Part shown: positions 34,288 through 44,408 of the stretch, one piece after another
Numbering within the stretch: position 1 is the stretch's first letter
Layout: each line of letters starts with the position of its first letter
From: Marivita sp046591575
Lineage (GTDB): Bacteria > Pseudomonadota > Alphaproteobacteria > Rhodobacterales > Rhodobacteraceae
Direction of reading: 5' to 3'
DNA length: 64,000 bases
Assembly (NCBI RefSeq): GCF_046591575.1
Contig: NZ_JBIQWA010000010.1
Span: forward strand, 62,001-126,000
The notes under the pieces: model-generated
Databases searched by the model: none
Told to the model about the DNA's origin: nothing
Seen by the model: the letters and a program-made list of their open reading frames with translations, nothing else
Program-made: the position numbers and the translations under genes

Positions 34288-36168
34288 ATGGATACACGCC
34301 TTCTCAGACATTACGAAACGGAACTGGCCTTCCTCCGAGAGATGGGGGCCGAGTTTGCCAAATCCTATCCCAAGATCGCGTCGCGTCTGGGAATGGATGG
34401 TCTTGAAATTCTCGACCCGTATGTCGAACGCTTGCTAGAGGGCACGGCGTTTCTGACCGCGCGGGTGCAGCTTGAGCTTGAACAGCAATATCCGGCATTC
34501 ACCAGCCATCTGCTGGATGTGGTATTTCCGCATTTTCTGGCGCCAACCCCGTCGATGACCATTGCCGAGCTGACCCCGGATTACGAAAATGCCGATCTGG
34601 CCGCCGGATACACACTGCCGCGCGATACGGTTTTGCGCTCGAAAAAGGTGCCGGGCGCGCAGAAAGCCTGTCAGTTCAGGACATCGCAAGATGTCGATCT
34701 GTGGCCGCTGACGATTTCAGAGGCCGACTATATCGACGGGCGCGGCGCATTGGTGGCGGCCGGTATCGCCGTGGACAGTGCCGCCCGCGCCGCCGTCAGA
34801 TTGCGGCTGACGCGGTACGGGGATCTGCCGATCAGCGAATTGCCGGTTGACCGGCTGACGCTGTTTCTGGGCGGGCAGATCAGCACCGGCTGGACCCTGT
34901 TTGAAATGTTATGCTCGAAACCGGCGACGGTTGTCGCGCGGTCGGTCAATCGGCGCGATGATTGGGTTGTGCCGCTGAAAGCGCCGGTCACATCGCGGGG
35001 GCTGGACCCGGACGATGCCCTGTTGCCCCTGCCGCGCCCGTCTTTTGATGGCTACCGAATGTTGCAAGAATATTTCGCCATGCCCGAGCGGAATTTGTTT
35101 GTGGAACTATCGGGCCTGCAAGACGCAATCGCCAGGGCGGAGGGGGCCAGCGTCGATATCTATCTGTTGCTGCGGGAAAACAGGGCGTCAATCGCGCCCA
35201 ATATCTCGCCGGATGCGTTCAAACTGTTCTGCGCGCCTGCCATTAACCTCTTTCCCAAACGCTGCGACCGCGTCCCGATCAGCCCGCGTGTCACCGAATA
35301 CCACCTGGTTCCCGACCGCACCGCGCCCAAGGATTTCGAGGTGTTCTCGATTTCCAAAGTGACGGGGATGAGCCGCGAAGGCGTGGATGATATCGACCTG
35401 AAGGCGTTCTATTCGTCAGACGAACTGACCGCAGCGGGCGGTGGCGGCAGCGCGTATTACACCCACAAACGGCATCTGCGCCAACGCAGCGAGGCGGAAA
35501 CCCTGCGCGGGGTGCGGACCAACTATCTGGGGTCTGAAAGTTATCTGTCGGTCGTCGACGCAAACGAGGCCCCGTATCCCGCCAGGCTAAGCCAATTGGC
35601 GGTCGAAGCGATGGTCACCAACCGGGATCTGCCGATGCTGTTGCCAAACGGCGTCGACAACGTCTTTCACCTGCCCGATGGCGGGCCGGTGGCCACGATC
35701 CGAACGCTGATCGGCCCCACCAAACCCCGCGCCTGCATCGCCCAGGGCGATGCCGCCTGGCGCGCGATCAGCCATCTGAGCCTGAATTACCTGTCGATCT
35801 CGGATGATACCGGGGCAGAGGGCGGCGGTGCAGCGGCGCTGCGCGAAATCATCGGGCTTTACACACCGATCGGTGACCGCGCGCTGGAACAGCAGATCGA
35901 AGGCATTGTTTCTGTCACCACCCGCCCCATTGTGCGGCGCATGCATGACGGGGTGCTGTCCACAGCCATTCGCGGTCAGGAAATCGCGCTGGAATTTGAT
36001 GAAACCCTGTTCGAGGGCAGTTCGGTCTTTGCGCTTGCCACGGTGCTTGACCGCTTTTTTCAGAAATACGCCACGATAAACAGTTTCACCGAAACGGTGT
36101 TGCGCACCCAACAAAGAGGAGAGATCACAAGATGGTCACCAAGGATGGGGGCGAACCGCGTGATCTGA
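34288..36168 (+). CDS. tssF: T6SS baseplate protein TssF
   Basis: This 626-residue protein shows the typical TssF start LLRHYETELAFLREMGAEFA with PKIASRLGMDG, then PYVERLLEGTAFLTARVQLE and VVFPHFLAPTPSM. It ends in LDRFFQKYATINSFTE, as TssF proteins do. It is the main wedge component of the baseplate. It lies 5 nt after tssE and overlaps tssG by 37 nt. Confidence 0.96.
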   Translation: MDTRLLRHYETELAFLREMGAEFAKSYPKIASRLGMDGLEILDPYVERLLEGTAFLTARVQLELEQQYPAFTSHLLDVVFPHFLAPTPSMTIAELTPDYENADLAAGYTLPRDTVLRSKKVPGAQKACQFRTSQDVDLWPLTISEADYIDGRGALVAAGIAVDSAARAAVRLRLTRYGDLPISELPVDRLTLFLGGQISTGWTLFEMLCSKPATVVARSVNRRDDWVVPLKAPVTSRGLDPDDALLPLPRPSFDGYRMLQEYFAMPERNLFVELSGLQDAIARAEGASVDIYLLLRENRASIAPNISPDAFKLFCAPAINLFPKRCDRVPISPRVTEYHLVPDRTAPKDFEVFSISKVTGMSREGVDDIDLKAFYSSDELTAAGGGGSAYYTHKRHLRQRSEAETLRGVRTNYLGSESYLSVVDANEAPYPARLSQLAVEAMVTNRDLPMLLPNGVDNVFHLPDGGPVATIRTLIGPTKPRACIAQGDAAWRAISHLSLNYLSISDDTGAEGGGAAALREIIGLYTPIGDRALEQQIEGIVSVTTRPIVRRMHDGVLSTAIRGQEIALEFDETLFEGSSVFALATVLDRFFQKYATINSFTETVLRTQQRGEITRWSPRMGANRVI

Positions 36169-37175
36169 CCCATCTGGAGGATCTGATCCGCGACCCCAAA
36201 CCCTATCACATCTTCCACGCGATGCGCATTCTCGAAGCGCAGCTGGACGGGACACCGCGCTTTGGCGATGCGCGTCGCCCGCGTCAGGACAAGGTGCGTT
36301 TTGGACAAGAGCCGTATCTTGGCTTTCCGCCCACAACGATTTCCGCGCTCACGCCGCAAACCGCAGACCAGCCGCCAAAGCTTGTGAACCTGTTCTTTGG
36401 CTTTTTCGGCCCGCATGGCCCGTTGCCGCTGCATTTGACCGAATATGCCAGAAGCCGCCAGGTCCACCACAATGACCCGACATTTGTGGCCTTTGCCGAT
36501 ATGCTGACCCACCGCGTGATGAGCCTGATGTACCGCGCCTGGGTGCGGGGTCAGCCCACGGCCGCGTTTGACAGGGGTGACAAGTCCGAAACCGAAACCA
36601 AGATCGCCGCCTTGTCGGGCCATCACGGAGACCACCTCAGACAGCGCGATGCGATGCCGGATCTGGCCAAACGGCATTACGCCGGGCTTTTGTCGGGTGG
36701 TCCGAAGAACGCCGACGGACTGGTCGCTCTTTTGAACGGGTTTTTCGATGCCGATGTAGCGCTCGAAGAATTCGTCGGAGAGTGGCTGACGCTCGAACCC
36801 GATGATCGCTGGGTTTTGGGGGGGCTTGGTGGCCTTGGGAAAACCACATCCATTGGCGAACGGGTCTGGTCGAATGCGTCGAAATTTCGTCTGCGCATCG
36901 GACCGCTATCGCTTGAGGCGTACAAGAAATTTCTACCCGGAACGCCCGCGCTGAACCGATTGCGGGCGATTGTGAAAAACTATGTCGGGGATCAATTCGA
37001 CTGGGATGTGAACCTTGTTGTGCGCGGACAAGAGGTGCCGCAGGCGCAGCTGGGACATAGCACCCAATTGGGATTGACCAGCTGGATCGGCTCTGAAGAG
37101 CATCCACCCGAAGTTGCCGACCTGTATCTTATTCCATTGCATCAAATACCGATAAACGCGGCGATTGCCGCCTGA
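36132..37175 (+). CDS. tssG: T6SS baseplate protein TssG
   Basis: This 347-residue baseplate protein shows PYHIFHAMRILEAQ near the start, VRFGQEPYLGFPP, the conserved FFGFFGPHGPLPLHLTEYA and LGHSTQLGLTSWIG near the end. A GAGGAGAG site precedes the ATG inside the end of tssF. It acts with TssE, TssF and TssK. Length is normal. Confidence 0.95.
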   Translation: MVTKDGGEPRDLTHLEDLIRDPKPYHIFHAMRILEAQLDGTPRFGDARRPRQDKVRFGQEPYLGFPPTTISALTPQTADQPPKLVNLFFGFFGPHGPLPLHLTEYARSRQVHHNDPTFVAFADMLTHRVMSLMYRAWVRGQPTAAFDRGDKSETETKIAALSGHHGDHLRQRDAMPDLAKRHYAGLLSGGPKNADGLVALLNGFFDADVALEEFVGEWLTLEPDDRWVLGGLGGLGKTTSIGERVWSNASKFRLRIGPLSLEAYKKFLPGTPALNRLRAIVKNYVGDQFDWDVNLVVRGQEVPQAQLGHSTQLGLTSWIGSEEHPPEVADLYLIPLHQIPINAAIAA

Positions 37176-37212
37176 AAAACAATTGTGTCGCACCTCTGCG
37201 AAGGAGACAAAA

Positions 37213-39924
37213 ATGACCGAGATTAGCCGCGTAGCCCTGTTTGGGAAATTGAACAAAGTTGGCTATCAAGCCATCGAAGGGGCCACCGTATTCTGCAAGA
37301 TGCGCGGCAATCCTTATGTCGAGATCATTCACTGGCTGGCGCAGTTGGTGCAGACCGACAATTCCGATATTCAAAAGATCATCCAGCACTACGATCTTGA
37401 TCCCGCCAAGCTGTCTGCCGACATGACCCGCGCACTGGATGCGTTGCCGCGCGGGGCAAGTTCGATCTCGGACCTTAGCGCGCATCTGCAAGACGCGATG
37501 GAGCGCGCTTGGGTCTATGGATCGTTGCTCTTCAACTCCAATCAGGTGCGCACAGGGCATCTGATCCTCGGAATGTTGAAAACGCCGGAGTTGCGGTCGA
37601 TCCTGATGAATATCTCGAAAGAGTTTTCGAAAGTCGGTGCGGATGACCTGTCGGACAATTTTGCCACTGTGGTGGATGGATCGATCGAAGACAGCCTGCG
37701 CCCGCAGGACGGATCGCAAACCGGTGGTGGTGCTGTGCCGGGCGAAGCGTCTGGCGCGATGGCACCGGGTGCGATGGGCAAGGAAGAAGCTCTGGCGCAG
37801 TATTGCACGGACCTGACTGAACAGGCCCGTAACGGAGAGATTGATCCGATTGTCGGTCGTGACGAGGAAATCCGCCAGATTGTCGATGTCCTGATGCGCC
37901 GTCGCCAAAACAATCCGATCCTCACCGGCGAAGCGGGTGTCGGCAAAACCGCTGTGGTCGAAGGCTTTGCCCTGCGGATCGCACGGGGCGATGTCCCACC
38001 CGCTTTGCGCGAGGCCCGTTTGCTGACGCTGGATGTCGGGCTGCTGCAGGCCGGTGCGTCGATGAAAGGCGAATTTGAAAACCGGCTGCGACAGGTGATT
38101 GACGAGGTGCAGGCCTCCACGGTGCCGATCATCATGTTCGTTGACGAAACCCACACCTTGGTCGGGGCAGGGGGCGCTGCCGGAACTGGCGATGCGGCCA
38201 ACCTGCTCAAACCGGCTTTGGCGCGCGGCACCTTGCGCACAATCGGGGCCACCACCTGGGCCGAATACAAGAAACACATCGAAAAAGACCCCGCTTTGAC
38301 CCGTCGCTTCCAGGTCGTGCAGGTTGACGAGCCCGATATCCCCAAAGCCATCATGATGATGCGCGGCATCGCGACGATGCTGGAAAGCCACCACAAGGTG
38401 CAGGTTCTGGACGAAGGGATCGAGGCGGCGGTATCGCTGTCGGCGCGGTACATCCCCGCGCGTCAGTTGCCTGACAAGTCGGTCAGCGTTCTTGATACAG
38501 CCTGCGCCCGCGTTGCGGTCAGCCAGCACGCGGTCCCTGCCGAAGTGGACGACAGCCGCAAGCGCATTGATGCGCTGACCACCGAGCTTGAGATCATCGG
38601 ACGCGACGAAACCGCGGGCATGGAGGTGGGCACACGCCGCGATGCCATCACCGCGCTGAAAGAGGAAGAAGAGGCCCGTCTGGCCGATCTGGACAAACGC
38701 TGGGAAGCAGAGAAAGCCGTGGTCGCCAGCATCCTCGATCTGCGCGCCAAGCTGCGCGAGGGCGGTGCCCCTGTGGATGCACCGGATGCCGACGGGGCCG
38801 AGGCCGCCGAAGCCAGCCCCATGACCGCCGAAGAACGCGTAGACCTGCTGGAGCAGCTCAAGGCCAAAAACGCGGAACTGACCGAACTGCAGGGCGAGAA
38901 CCCCCTGATCCTGCCCATCGTAGATGAACAAGCCGTGGCCAGCGTGGTTGGCGACTGGACCGGCATTCCCGTCGGACGGATGGTGAGTGACGAACTTGCC
39001 GTTGTGTTGAACCTCAAGGACCATCTGGCAAAACGTGTGATTGGTCAGGACCACGCGATGGAAATGATTGCAAAACGCATCCAGACCAGCCGCGCGGAAC
39101 TCGACAATCCGAACAAGCCCATCGGTGTCTTCATGCTGGCCGGGACCAGCGGCGTTGGCAAAACCGAAACCGCGCTGGCGCTGGCCGAGGTGCTCTATGG
39201 TGGCGAACAGAATGTCATCACCATCAACATGTCCGAATATCAGGAATCCCATACCGTCAGCAGCCTGAAAGGCGCGCCTCCGGGGTATGTCGGTTATGGC
39301 GAAGGCGGCGTGTTGACCGAAGCCGTGCGGCGCAAACCCTATTCGGTGGTATTGCTGGACGAGGTCGAAAAGGCCCACCCGGATGTGCATGAACTCTTCT
39401 TCCAGGTGTTCGACAAGGGCGTGATGGAGGATGGCGAAGGGCGCCTGATCGACTTTAAGAACACGCTGATCCTGCTGACCTCGAACGCCGGATCGGACCT
39501 GATCATGGACATGTGCGCCGACCCCGATCTGATGCCCGAACCCGAAGGCATCGCCAAGGCGCTGCGTGATCCGCTGCTCAAGATTTTCCCGGCGGCATTG
39601 CTGGGGCGGCTGGTCACCATCCCGTATTATCCGCTTAGCCCCGATATGATCGGCAAGATCACCCGCTTGCAGCTGAACCGCATTCAGAAGCGCGTGACCG
39701 AAGCTCATGGCGTGCCGTTCGAATATTCGGATGCGGTGGTCGATACCATCGTGTCGCGGTGTCAGGAACTGGAATCCGGTGGCCGGATGATCGACGCGAT
39801 TGTCACAAACACCATGCTGCCCGACATTTCCTCGGAATTCCTGCGCCGCATGATGGACGGAAACTTGGTCAGCAAGGTCGCAATTGATGCGGCAGACGGA
39901 GATTTCACCTACGCGTTCGATTGA
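37213..39924 (+). CDS. tssH: T6SS sheath-recycling AAA+ ATPase ClpV (TssH)
   Basis: This 903-residue ATPase disassembles contracted sheaths. It has an N-terminal Clp-N domain (about 1-150), a first AAA+ domain with Walker A GEAGVGKTA (near residue 239) and Walker B IIMFVDETHTL, a coiled middle domain, and a second AAA+ domain with GTSGVGKTE (near 644), VVLLDEVEKAHPDV and the ClpB-type C-terminus. An AAGGAGA site precedes the ATG at 37213; the frame is open further upstream but that start is clearly used. It follows tssG directly. Confidence 0.97.
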   Translation: MTEISRVALFGKLNKVGYQAIEGATVFCKMRGNPYVEIIHWLAQLVQTDNSDIQKIIQHYDLDPAKLSADMTRALDALPRGASSISDLSAHLQDAMERAWVYGSLLFNSNQVRTGHLILGMLKTPELRSILMNISKEFSKVGADDLSDNFATVVDGSIEDSLRPQDGSQTGGGAVPGEASGAMAPGAMGKEEALAQYCTDLTEQARNGEIDPIVGRDEEIRQIVDVLMRRRQNNPILTGEAGVGKTAVVEGFALRIARGDVPPALREARLLTLDVGLLQAGASMKGEFENRLRQVIDEVQASTVPIIMFVDETHTLVGAGGAAGTGDAANLLKPALARGTLRTIGATTWAEYKKHIEKDPALTRRFQVVQVDEPDIPKAIMMMRGIATMLESHHKVQVLDEGIEAAVSLSARYIPARQLPDKSVSVLDTACARVAVSQHAVPAEVDDSRKRIDALTTELEIIGRDETAGMEVGTRRDAITALKEEEEARLADLDKRWEAEKAVVASILDLRAKLREGGAPVDAPDADGAEAAEASPMTAEERVDLLEQLKAKNAELTELQGENPLILPIVDEQAVASVVGDWTGIPVGRMVSDELAVVLNLKDHLAKRVIGQDHAMEMIAKRIQTSRAELDNPNKPIGVFMLAGTSGVGKTETALALAEVLYGGEQNVITINMSEYQESHTVSSLKGAPPGYVGYGEGGVLTEAVRRKPYSVVLLDEVEKAHPDVHELFFQVFDKGVMEDGEGRLIDFKNTLILLTSNAGSDLIMDMCADPDLMPEPEGIAKALRDPLLKIFPAALLGRLVTIPYYPLSPDMIGKITRLQLNRIQKRVTEAHGVPFEYSDAVVDTIVSRCQELESGGRMIDAIVTNTMLPDISSEFLRRMMDGNLVSKVAIDAADGDFTYAFD

Positions 39925-40021
39925 CCAACCCACCATGTCACCGACGGCCGGGACGATGATAGAATGTTGGTAAGAGAGACTATTCTGGGCTACGCTCGGA
40001 TCATTGAAAAAGGCGATTTAT

Positions 40022-41998
40022 ATGCTGCAGAACATTGATCCCACGGGCTTTCCGCTTCGTTTGGAAGGCGAATGCAAAGACAAAAAGCTCCTGCCTCTTG
40101 TCGCGCGGGTCAAGGAGAGCATGAGCCAGATCCCGGTCATGGATGTCGATTTCTACTGCGAAAACGGCAAGCTGCCCCTGAGAGAAATTGTCGGCAAAAC
40201 GATGCATCTGGTGGCGGACAGCGATGACCAGAGCAAGAAACGCTGGTTTCGCGGCACCTGCGTGTCCGCCGAATTCATCGGCGCGCTGGATGTCGGGGGC
40301 CATTACAAAGCCGAGGTCCGGCCCTGGCTTTGGTTCCTCACCCGGCGCACCGATTTGCGCATCTTTCAGGACATGACGGTCTTTGACATCATTCAGAAGG
40401 TGATCGGAGAATATGATTATTCCGGCAACATCACCAACAACCTGAATGCGAAATACGACCCCCGCGTGTATTGCGTGCAGTATCGGGAAACCGATTTTGA
40501 TTTCATCAGCCGTCTGATGGAAGAAGAAGGCATTTATTATTACTTTGAACATGACGGCGACACCGAAAAGATGGTGTTTGCAGATGTGTATTCCGCCCAT
40601 ACCAAGGTGGATGCCCCGGCCCAGCTGCGCTTTAGCCCCTATACCCGCCGGTCAACGACCGAAGTGTTGGAACCGTTGGTGTTCGAATGGAACGCGCTGG
40701 AAAATATCCGCAGTGGCAAAGTCACGTTGGACGATTTTGATTTTGAAAACATCAAAGCCGATCTTCAGGTCGAAAGCGCCATCCCCGCCGGGGCTTATTC
40801 CAAAACCGCCGACAATCGCTACGATTATCCCGGCCATTACCGCACCGCCGGGTTGGGAGAGGCGTTTGCCCGGGTCCGGATGGAAGCCGAAGCGGTGCAG
40901 CATCATGTGATCACGGGACTATCAGACGCCGTAAACCTTGCCATTGGGCACACGGTCTCGGTGGAAAAGCTTGAGCGCACAAGCGAACCCAAAGACGTGA
41001 TGCTGATCGAATGTCATCATGATTACGTGCAATTGGATGCTCTGAAAGAAGACGGGCTTTCCGACCTGCGGGACAGCCTCAAGACAGGCACCATCAAACC
41101 CGGCTATGACGAGCCTCATATCGTGCAGTTCAAGGCAATCGATTCCGAACAGCAATATCGCGCGCCGCAAACAACGCCCTGGCCCAATATCGGTGGCATC
41201 CACACCGCTTTTGTGACCGGTCCGGCAAAAGAAGAAATCCACACCGACAAATACGGGCGCATCAAGGTGCAGTTCCACTGGGATCTTGACGGCAAAAATG
41301 ACGAAAAAACCACCTGCTGGGTGCGCACCATGATGCCCTGGACCGGCAAAAACTGGGGTGCCATCGCCGTGCCGCGCGTCGGCCAAGAAGTTGTTATTCA
41401 GTTCGAGGAAGGCGATCCCGACCGCCCTTTGTGTATCGGCATGCTGTATAATGACAAGATGATGCCGCCTTACAAACTGCCTGAAAACAAAACTCAATCC
41501 GGCGTGAAAACCAACAGCACCAAAGGTGGCGGCGGGTTCAACGAGCTGATGTTTGAGGACAAGAAAGACGACGAATTGGTCCGTTTCCAGTCAGAAAAGG
41601 ACTATGAACAAATCGTCAAGAACAATGCCACCATCACGGTGGGTCTTGAAAAGAAGTCCTCTGGTGATCTGACCCAGACAATCCAGAACAATATGACCGA
41701 AACGATCAAAAAGGGCGACCACGACACCACCATCGAAACCGGCGATCACACCACCAAGGTGAGCCGGGGAAACATGGACGTCAAAGTGGATATGGGCAAA
41801 ATCACGGTCGAGGCCGCGCGCTCTATCGAATTCACGGTAGGGAAGTCCAAAATCAAGATGGACCCGATGTCGATCAGTATCACAAGCCCGACAATCACTG
41901 TCAAAGCCGATATCAAAGCCGATTTGGCCAGCCCGCTCACCACTGTCAAAGGCGACGGCATGCTGGTGCTGAAGGGCGGCGTTGTGACGATTAACTAG
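40022..41998 (+). CDS. vgrG: T6SS spike protein VgrG (TssI)
   Basis: This 658-residue spike protein has an N-terminal gp27/gp44-like part (SQIPVMDVDFYCENGKLPL, CVQYRETDFDFISRLMEEEG, IYYYFEH) and a gp5-like OB fold (near 395-470, EIHTDKYGRIKVQFHWDLDG, WVRTMMPWTGKNWG, VPRVGQEVVIQFEEGDPDRP). A beta-helix repeat end finishes with VLKGGVVTIN. The ATG at 40022 has AAAAAGG upstream and is preferred over a TTG at 40004. There is no effector extension. It is followed by two small genes, the second a PAAR tip. Confidence 0.96.
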   Translation: MLQNIDPTGFPLRLEGECKDKKLLPLVARVKESMSQIPVMDVDFYCENGKLPLREIVGKTMHLVADSDDQSKKRWFRGTCVSAEFIGALDVGGHYKAEVRPWLWFLTRRTDLRIFQDMTVFDIIQKVIGEYDYSGNITNNLNAKYDPRVYCVQYRETDFDFISRLMEEEGIYYYFEHDGDTEKMVFADVYSAHTKVDAPAQLRFSPYTRRSTTEVLEPLVFEWNALENIRSGKVTLDDFDFENIKADLQVESAIPAGAYSKTADNRYDYPGHYRTAGLGEAFARVRMEAEAVQHHVITGLSDAVNLAIGHTVSVEKLERTSEPKDVMLIECHHDYVQLDALKEDGLSDLRDSLKTGTIKPGYDEPHIVQFKAIDSEQQYRAPQTTPWPNIGGIHTAFVTGPAKEEIHTDKYGRIKVQFHWDLDGKNDEKTTCWVRTMMPWTGKNWGAIAVPRVGQEVVIQFEEGDPDRPLCIGMLYNDKMMPPYKLPENKTQSGVKTNSTKGGGGFNELMFEDKKDDELVRFQSEKDYEQIVKNNATITVGLEKKSSGDLTQTIQNNMTETIKKGDHDTTIETGDHTTKVSRGNMDVKVDMGKITVEAARSIEFTVGKSKIKMDPMSISITSPTITVKADIKADLASPLTTVKGDGMLVLKGGVVTIN

Positions 41999-42008
41999 GA
42001 GCCGGAAG

Positions 42009-42608
42009 ATGGCAGGGCGTTTTAGTAATTTGAGTAAAGTCCCCGACGAGCCTGCGGCCAAGCTGCTGGCCCAGCAGAACATCCATTTGTCAGCCGACCT
42101 GTCCGCACCGGCCAGCGCGTCTGTCGAAGAGGTTCTTGATGAACTGGCAGCCAAGAACGCGGATATGGATTTGTTGAAATGCGTGGCCGTTATACTGCCG
42201 CCCCGCGAACGTGTCTGGTGGGCGTGTCTTGCCGCGCGCGATATCGTGGGCGAGGGGCCAGAAAACGAAACCCGCTCTCTCAGGGCGGCCGAGGCCTGGG
42301 TTTTTCGCCCAACCGATGAAACCCGCAACGAGGCCATCCACAGCATGGAATTCGCCCATATCGACGACGAAACCGTGAAATGCGCGATGGGGGTGATGTA
42401 TAGCGATGGTACGCTGGGAACGGGCGACATGGCCCAATTGGAAGCCCCCGCCGGTGCCGGAGCGATTGCCGCATTCGCCATGAATATCGAGGCGTTGACC
42501 ACCCGGCTGGATGAATACGACACCTATTTGCACGAACTGATTGACCGCGGGATCGATATCGCACGAGGCGGCAACGGAAAACCCAAGGCTCAGGGAAAGG
42601 ATCTGTAA
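42009..42608 (+). CDS. Unknown T6SS-cluster protein between vgrG and PAAR (DUF6931-like)
   Basis: This 199-residue protein has no signal peptide. It is a helical protein with ASVEEVLDELAAKNADMDLL, an aromatic segment LPPRERVWWACLAARDI, and AAEAWVFRPTDETRNEAI. It resembles what I recall as DUF6931-type proteins placed between VgrG and PAAR in other clusters, but this cannot be checked here. A GGAG site starts it 10 nt after vgrG, and its stop overlaps the PAAR start by 1 nt. Such tight coupling suggests an adaptor that loads the PAAR tip or an effector. Confidence 0.7.
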   Translation: MAGRFSNLSKVPDEPAAKLLAQQNIHLSADLSAPASASVEEVLDELAAKNADMDLLKCVAVILPPRERVWWACLAARDIVGEGPENETRSLRAAEAWVFRPTDETRNEAIHSMEFAHIDDETVKCAMGVMYSDGTLGTGDMAQLEAPAGAGAIAAFAMNIEALTTRLDEYDTYLHELIDRGIDIARGGNGKPKAQGKDL

Positions 42609-42916
42609 TGGCAGGACTGCCGCAGGCTCGGGTGTTTGATTTGCACGGATGTATGTTGCCCACCATCCCGCCACCCCCGCCGCCCGGTGTACCGGCACCG
42701 ATCCCCATCGCGCCGCCCTGTTGCGTGACGGTTCTGGTCAAATACCTGCCAGCCGCGCGTCTGGGCGATATGACGATGGCCGCGCCGCCGCATCCCATCA
42801 TCAAGGGATCGGCGACCGTTTTGATCGGCAAGATGCCCGCCGCGCGGATTGGCGATACCTGCATGTGCGGCGGGCCGATCCTCAAGGGTGAACCAACTGT
42901 TCTGGTCGGAGGGTAG
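42608..42916 (+). CDS. PAAR-domain spike tip protein
   Basis: This 102-residue protein caps VgrG. It carries two PAAR-type motifs (YLPAARLGD and KMPAARIGD) and cysteines in PCC and CMCGG that may bind the tip metal. A proline-rich N-terminal stretch (PTIPPPPPPGVPAPIPIAPP) precedes the motifs. It lies right after the unknown gene with a 1-nt overlap and is 9 nt before the FHA gene. There is no toxin domain on it. Confidence 0.93.
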   Translation: MAGLPQARVFDLHGCMLPTIPPPPPPGVPAPIPIAPPCCVTVLVKYLPAARLGDMTMAAPPHPIIKGSATVLIGKMPAARIGDTCMCGGPILKGEPTVLVGG

Positions 42917-42925
42917 GCGTCGTTT

Positions 42926-44371
42926 ATGGCTGTGACGTTGAAATTCCAGTCATCGGGCATGGTCCCCGGCGATGGCCGCCCTGTCCAGATGCAGGGGGGC
43001 AGTCTGACGGTGGGGCGTGGGCCGTCCAATGATCTTGTGTTGCCAGATCCGGACCGGGTGCTGTCCAAAAGCCATTTCGTGATCGAAGATCACAATGGCA
43101 AAATCGTGATTGTCGACTTTTCCACCAACGGCACGTTTCTGAATTATTCAAAGGTGCCACTGGGGCGGGTGCCCACCCCGTTGAACAACGGCGATGTTCT
43201 GTCTGCGGGCGGTTACGAGCTGGTGGTCGAGATCGGGCAGGATTTGCCGGATCTTGACGATCTGATCCCGCCAGCCCCGGCGCAGACCGGCGTTTCGCAC
43301 GGCGATGCCGGGGCGGCCCCGGACCCGATGGCAATGCTGGATCAGCCCGGACCCGAGGGCGATTTTCTGGATGACCTTCTGGGCGCAGAGGCCGGTCCAA
43401 CCGGGCCGGGCCAGCTGCAAACCAGCGACCCGATCGACGAATTGCTGCCGCCTTTGGGCGAAGAGGAAGACCCGTTCTTTCAAAAAGCCCCGGACGGCCG
43501 CGAGGGCGAGGGCGCGTCGCTGCCCATGCACAATCCGTCCGTCACCGACAGTTTCACGGCCTCCGGCAAAAGCGACCCCGGTCTGATCCCCGATGATTGG
43601 GATGACCTGTTGGCCCCGGATGAGCCGGACACAAGCACATCCGAAACACCTGCTGATCCCGGTGCCGACGACACGCCCGCAGCCCAACCGCCCGCGTCTG
43701 AGCCGGCCCCGACCGAGGCACCGTCAAAACCCGAACCGCCGTCGCAACCCGCGGTTTCGACAGCGCCAACGCAGGATGGGCTGCCTCAAGATCGCTCTGC
43801 CGCGCAGTCGTTTATCGCTGCGCTTGATGCAGATGACCTGCATATCGACGATGCCGATCTTGACAAAACAATGCGCCGAATGGGCCGGGTGATGCGCAAG
43901 ATGATCGTCGGTCTGCGCGAAATTCTGATGACCCGCACGTCGATCAAATCCGAGTTTCGCATTGATCAGACCATGATCAGCGCCGGGGGCAACAACCCCC
44001 TGAAATTCTCACTGAGCGAGGATGATGCGGTTTTGGCCTTGGTGAAGCCGAAAGCCAAAGGATATCTCAGCCCTGAAACCGCCGTCGAACAGGCGCTTGA
44101 TGATATCAAGGCGCATGAGATCGCGATGGTCACCGGAATGGAAGCGGCCATCAAAGGTGTGCTTGCCAAGCTTGATCCAGAGGTTCTGGCCGGACAGATT
44201 GAGACATCCAGCGCGATTGGCAGTATGTTTAAGGGTAAAAAGGCCCGGTACTGGGAAGTTTACGAAAAGATGTATGCCCAGATTTCCGATCAGGCCGAAA
44301 ATGATTTTCATGAATTGTTCAGCCGCGAGTTCGCTCGCGCCTATAAAGAGCAGCTCGATAAACTAAAATAG
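42926..44371 (+). CDS. tagH: T6SS FHA-domain protein (TagH/ImpI type)
   Basis: This 481-residue protein has an N-terminal FHA domain at about 20-105 (GSLTVGRGPSNDLVLPD, VLSKSHFVIE, FSTNGTFLNYSKVPL) that binds phosphothreonine. A long acidic and proline/threonine-rich linker runs to about 290. A C-terminal VasC/ImpI domain starts at about 320 (RMGRVMRKMIVGLREILMTR, FKGKKARYWEVYEKMYAQIS). It is the classic target of PpkA/PppA control. Thr residues in the linker (PDTSTSETP) are candidates for phosphorylation, but none can be proven from sequence. Confidence 0.93.
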   Translation: MAVTLKFQSSGMVPGDGRPVQMQGGSLTVGRGPSNDLVLPDPDRVLSKSHFVIEDHNGKIVIVDFSTNGTFLNYSKVPLGRVPTPLNNGDVLSAGGYELVVEIGQDLPDLDDLIPPAPAQTGVSHGDAGAAPDPMAMLDQPGPEGDFLDDLLGAEAGPTGPGQLQTSDPIDELLPPLGEEEDPFFQKAPDGREGEGASLPMHNPSVTDSFTASGKSDPGLIPDDWDDLLAPDEPDTSTSETPADPGADDTPAAQPPASEPAPTEAPSKPEPPSQPAVSTAPTQDGLPQDRSAAQSFIAALDADDLHIDDADLDKTMRRMGRVMRKMIVGLREILMTRTSIKSEFRIDQTMISAGGNNPLKFSLSEDDAVLALVKPKAKGYLSPETAVEQALDDIKAHEIAMVTGMEAAIKGVLAKLDPEVLAGQIETSSAIGSMFKGKKARYWEVYEKMYAQISDQAENDFHELFSREFARAYKEQLDKLK

Positions 44372-44408
44372 CGCGTTTGCGCGCAATATAAAGACGGGGG
44401 ATCTGCAA

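Noticed and set aside
37129..39936. 935-residue open frame on the minus strand
   Set aside because: It lies wholly antisense to clpV, whose motifs are complete. The composition is typical of a mirror frame in GC-rich coding DNA.
40022..41998. VgrG as an evolved (effector-carrying) spike
   Set aside because: The protein ends in the ordinary beta-helix repeat with no extra C-terminal domain.
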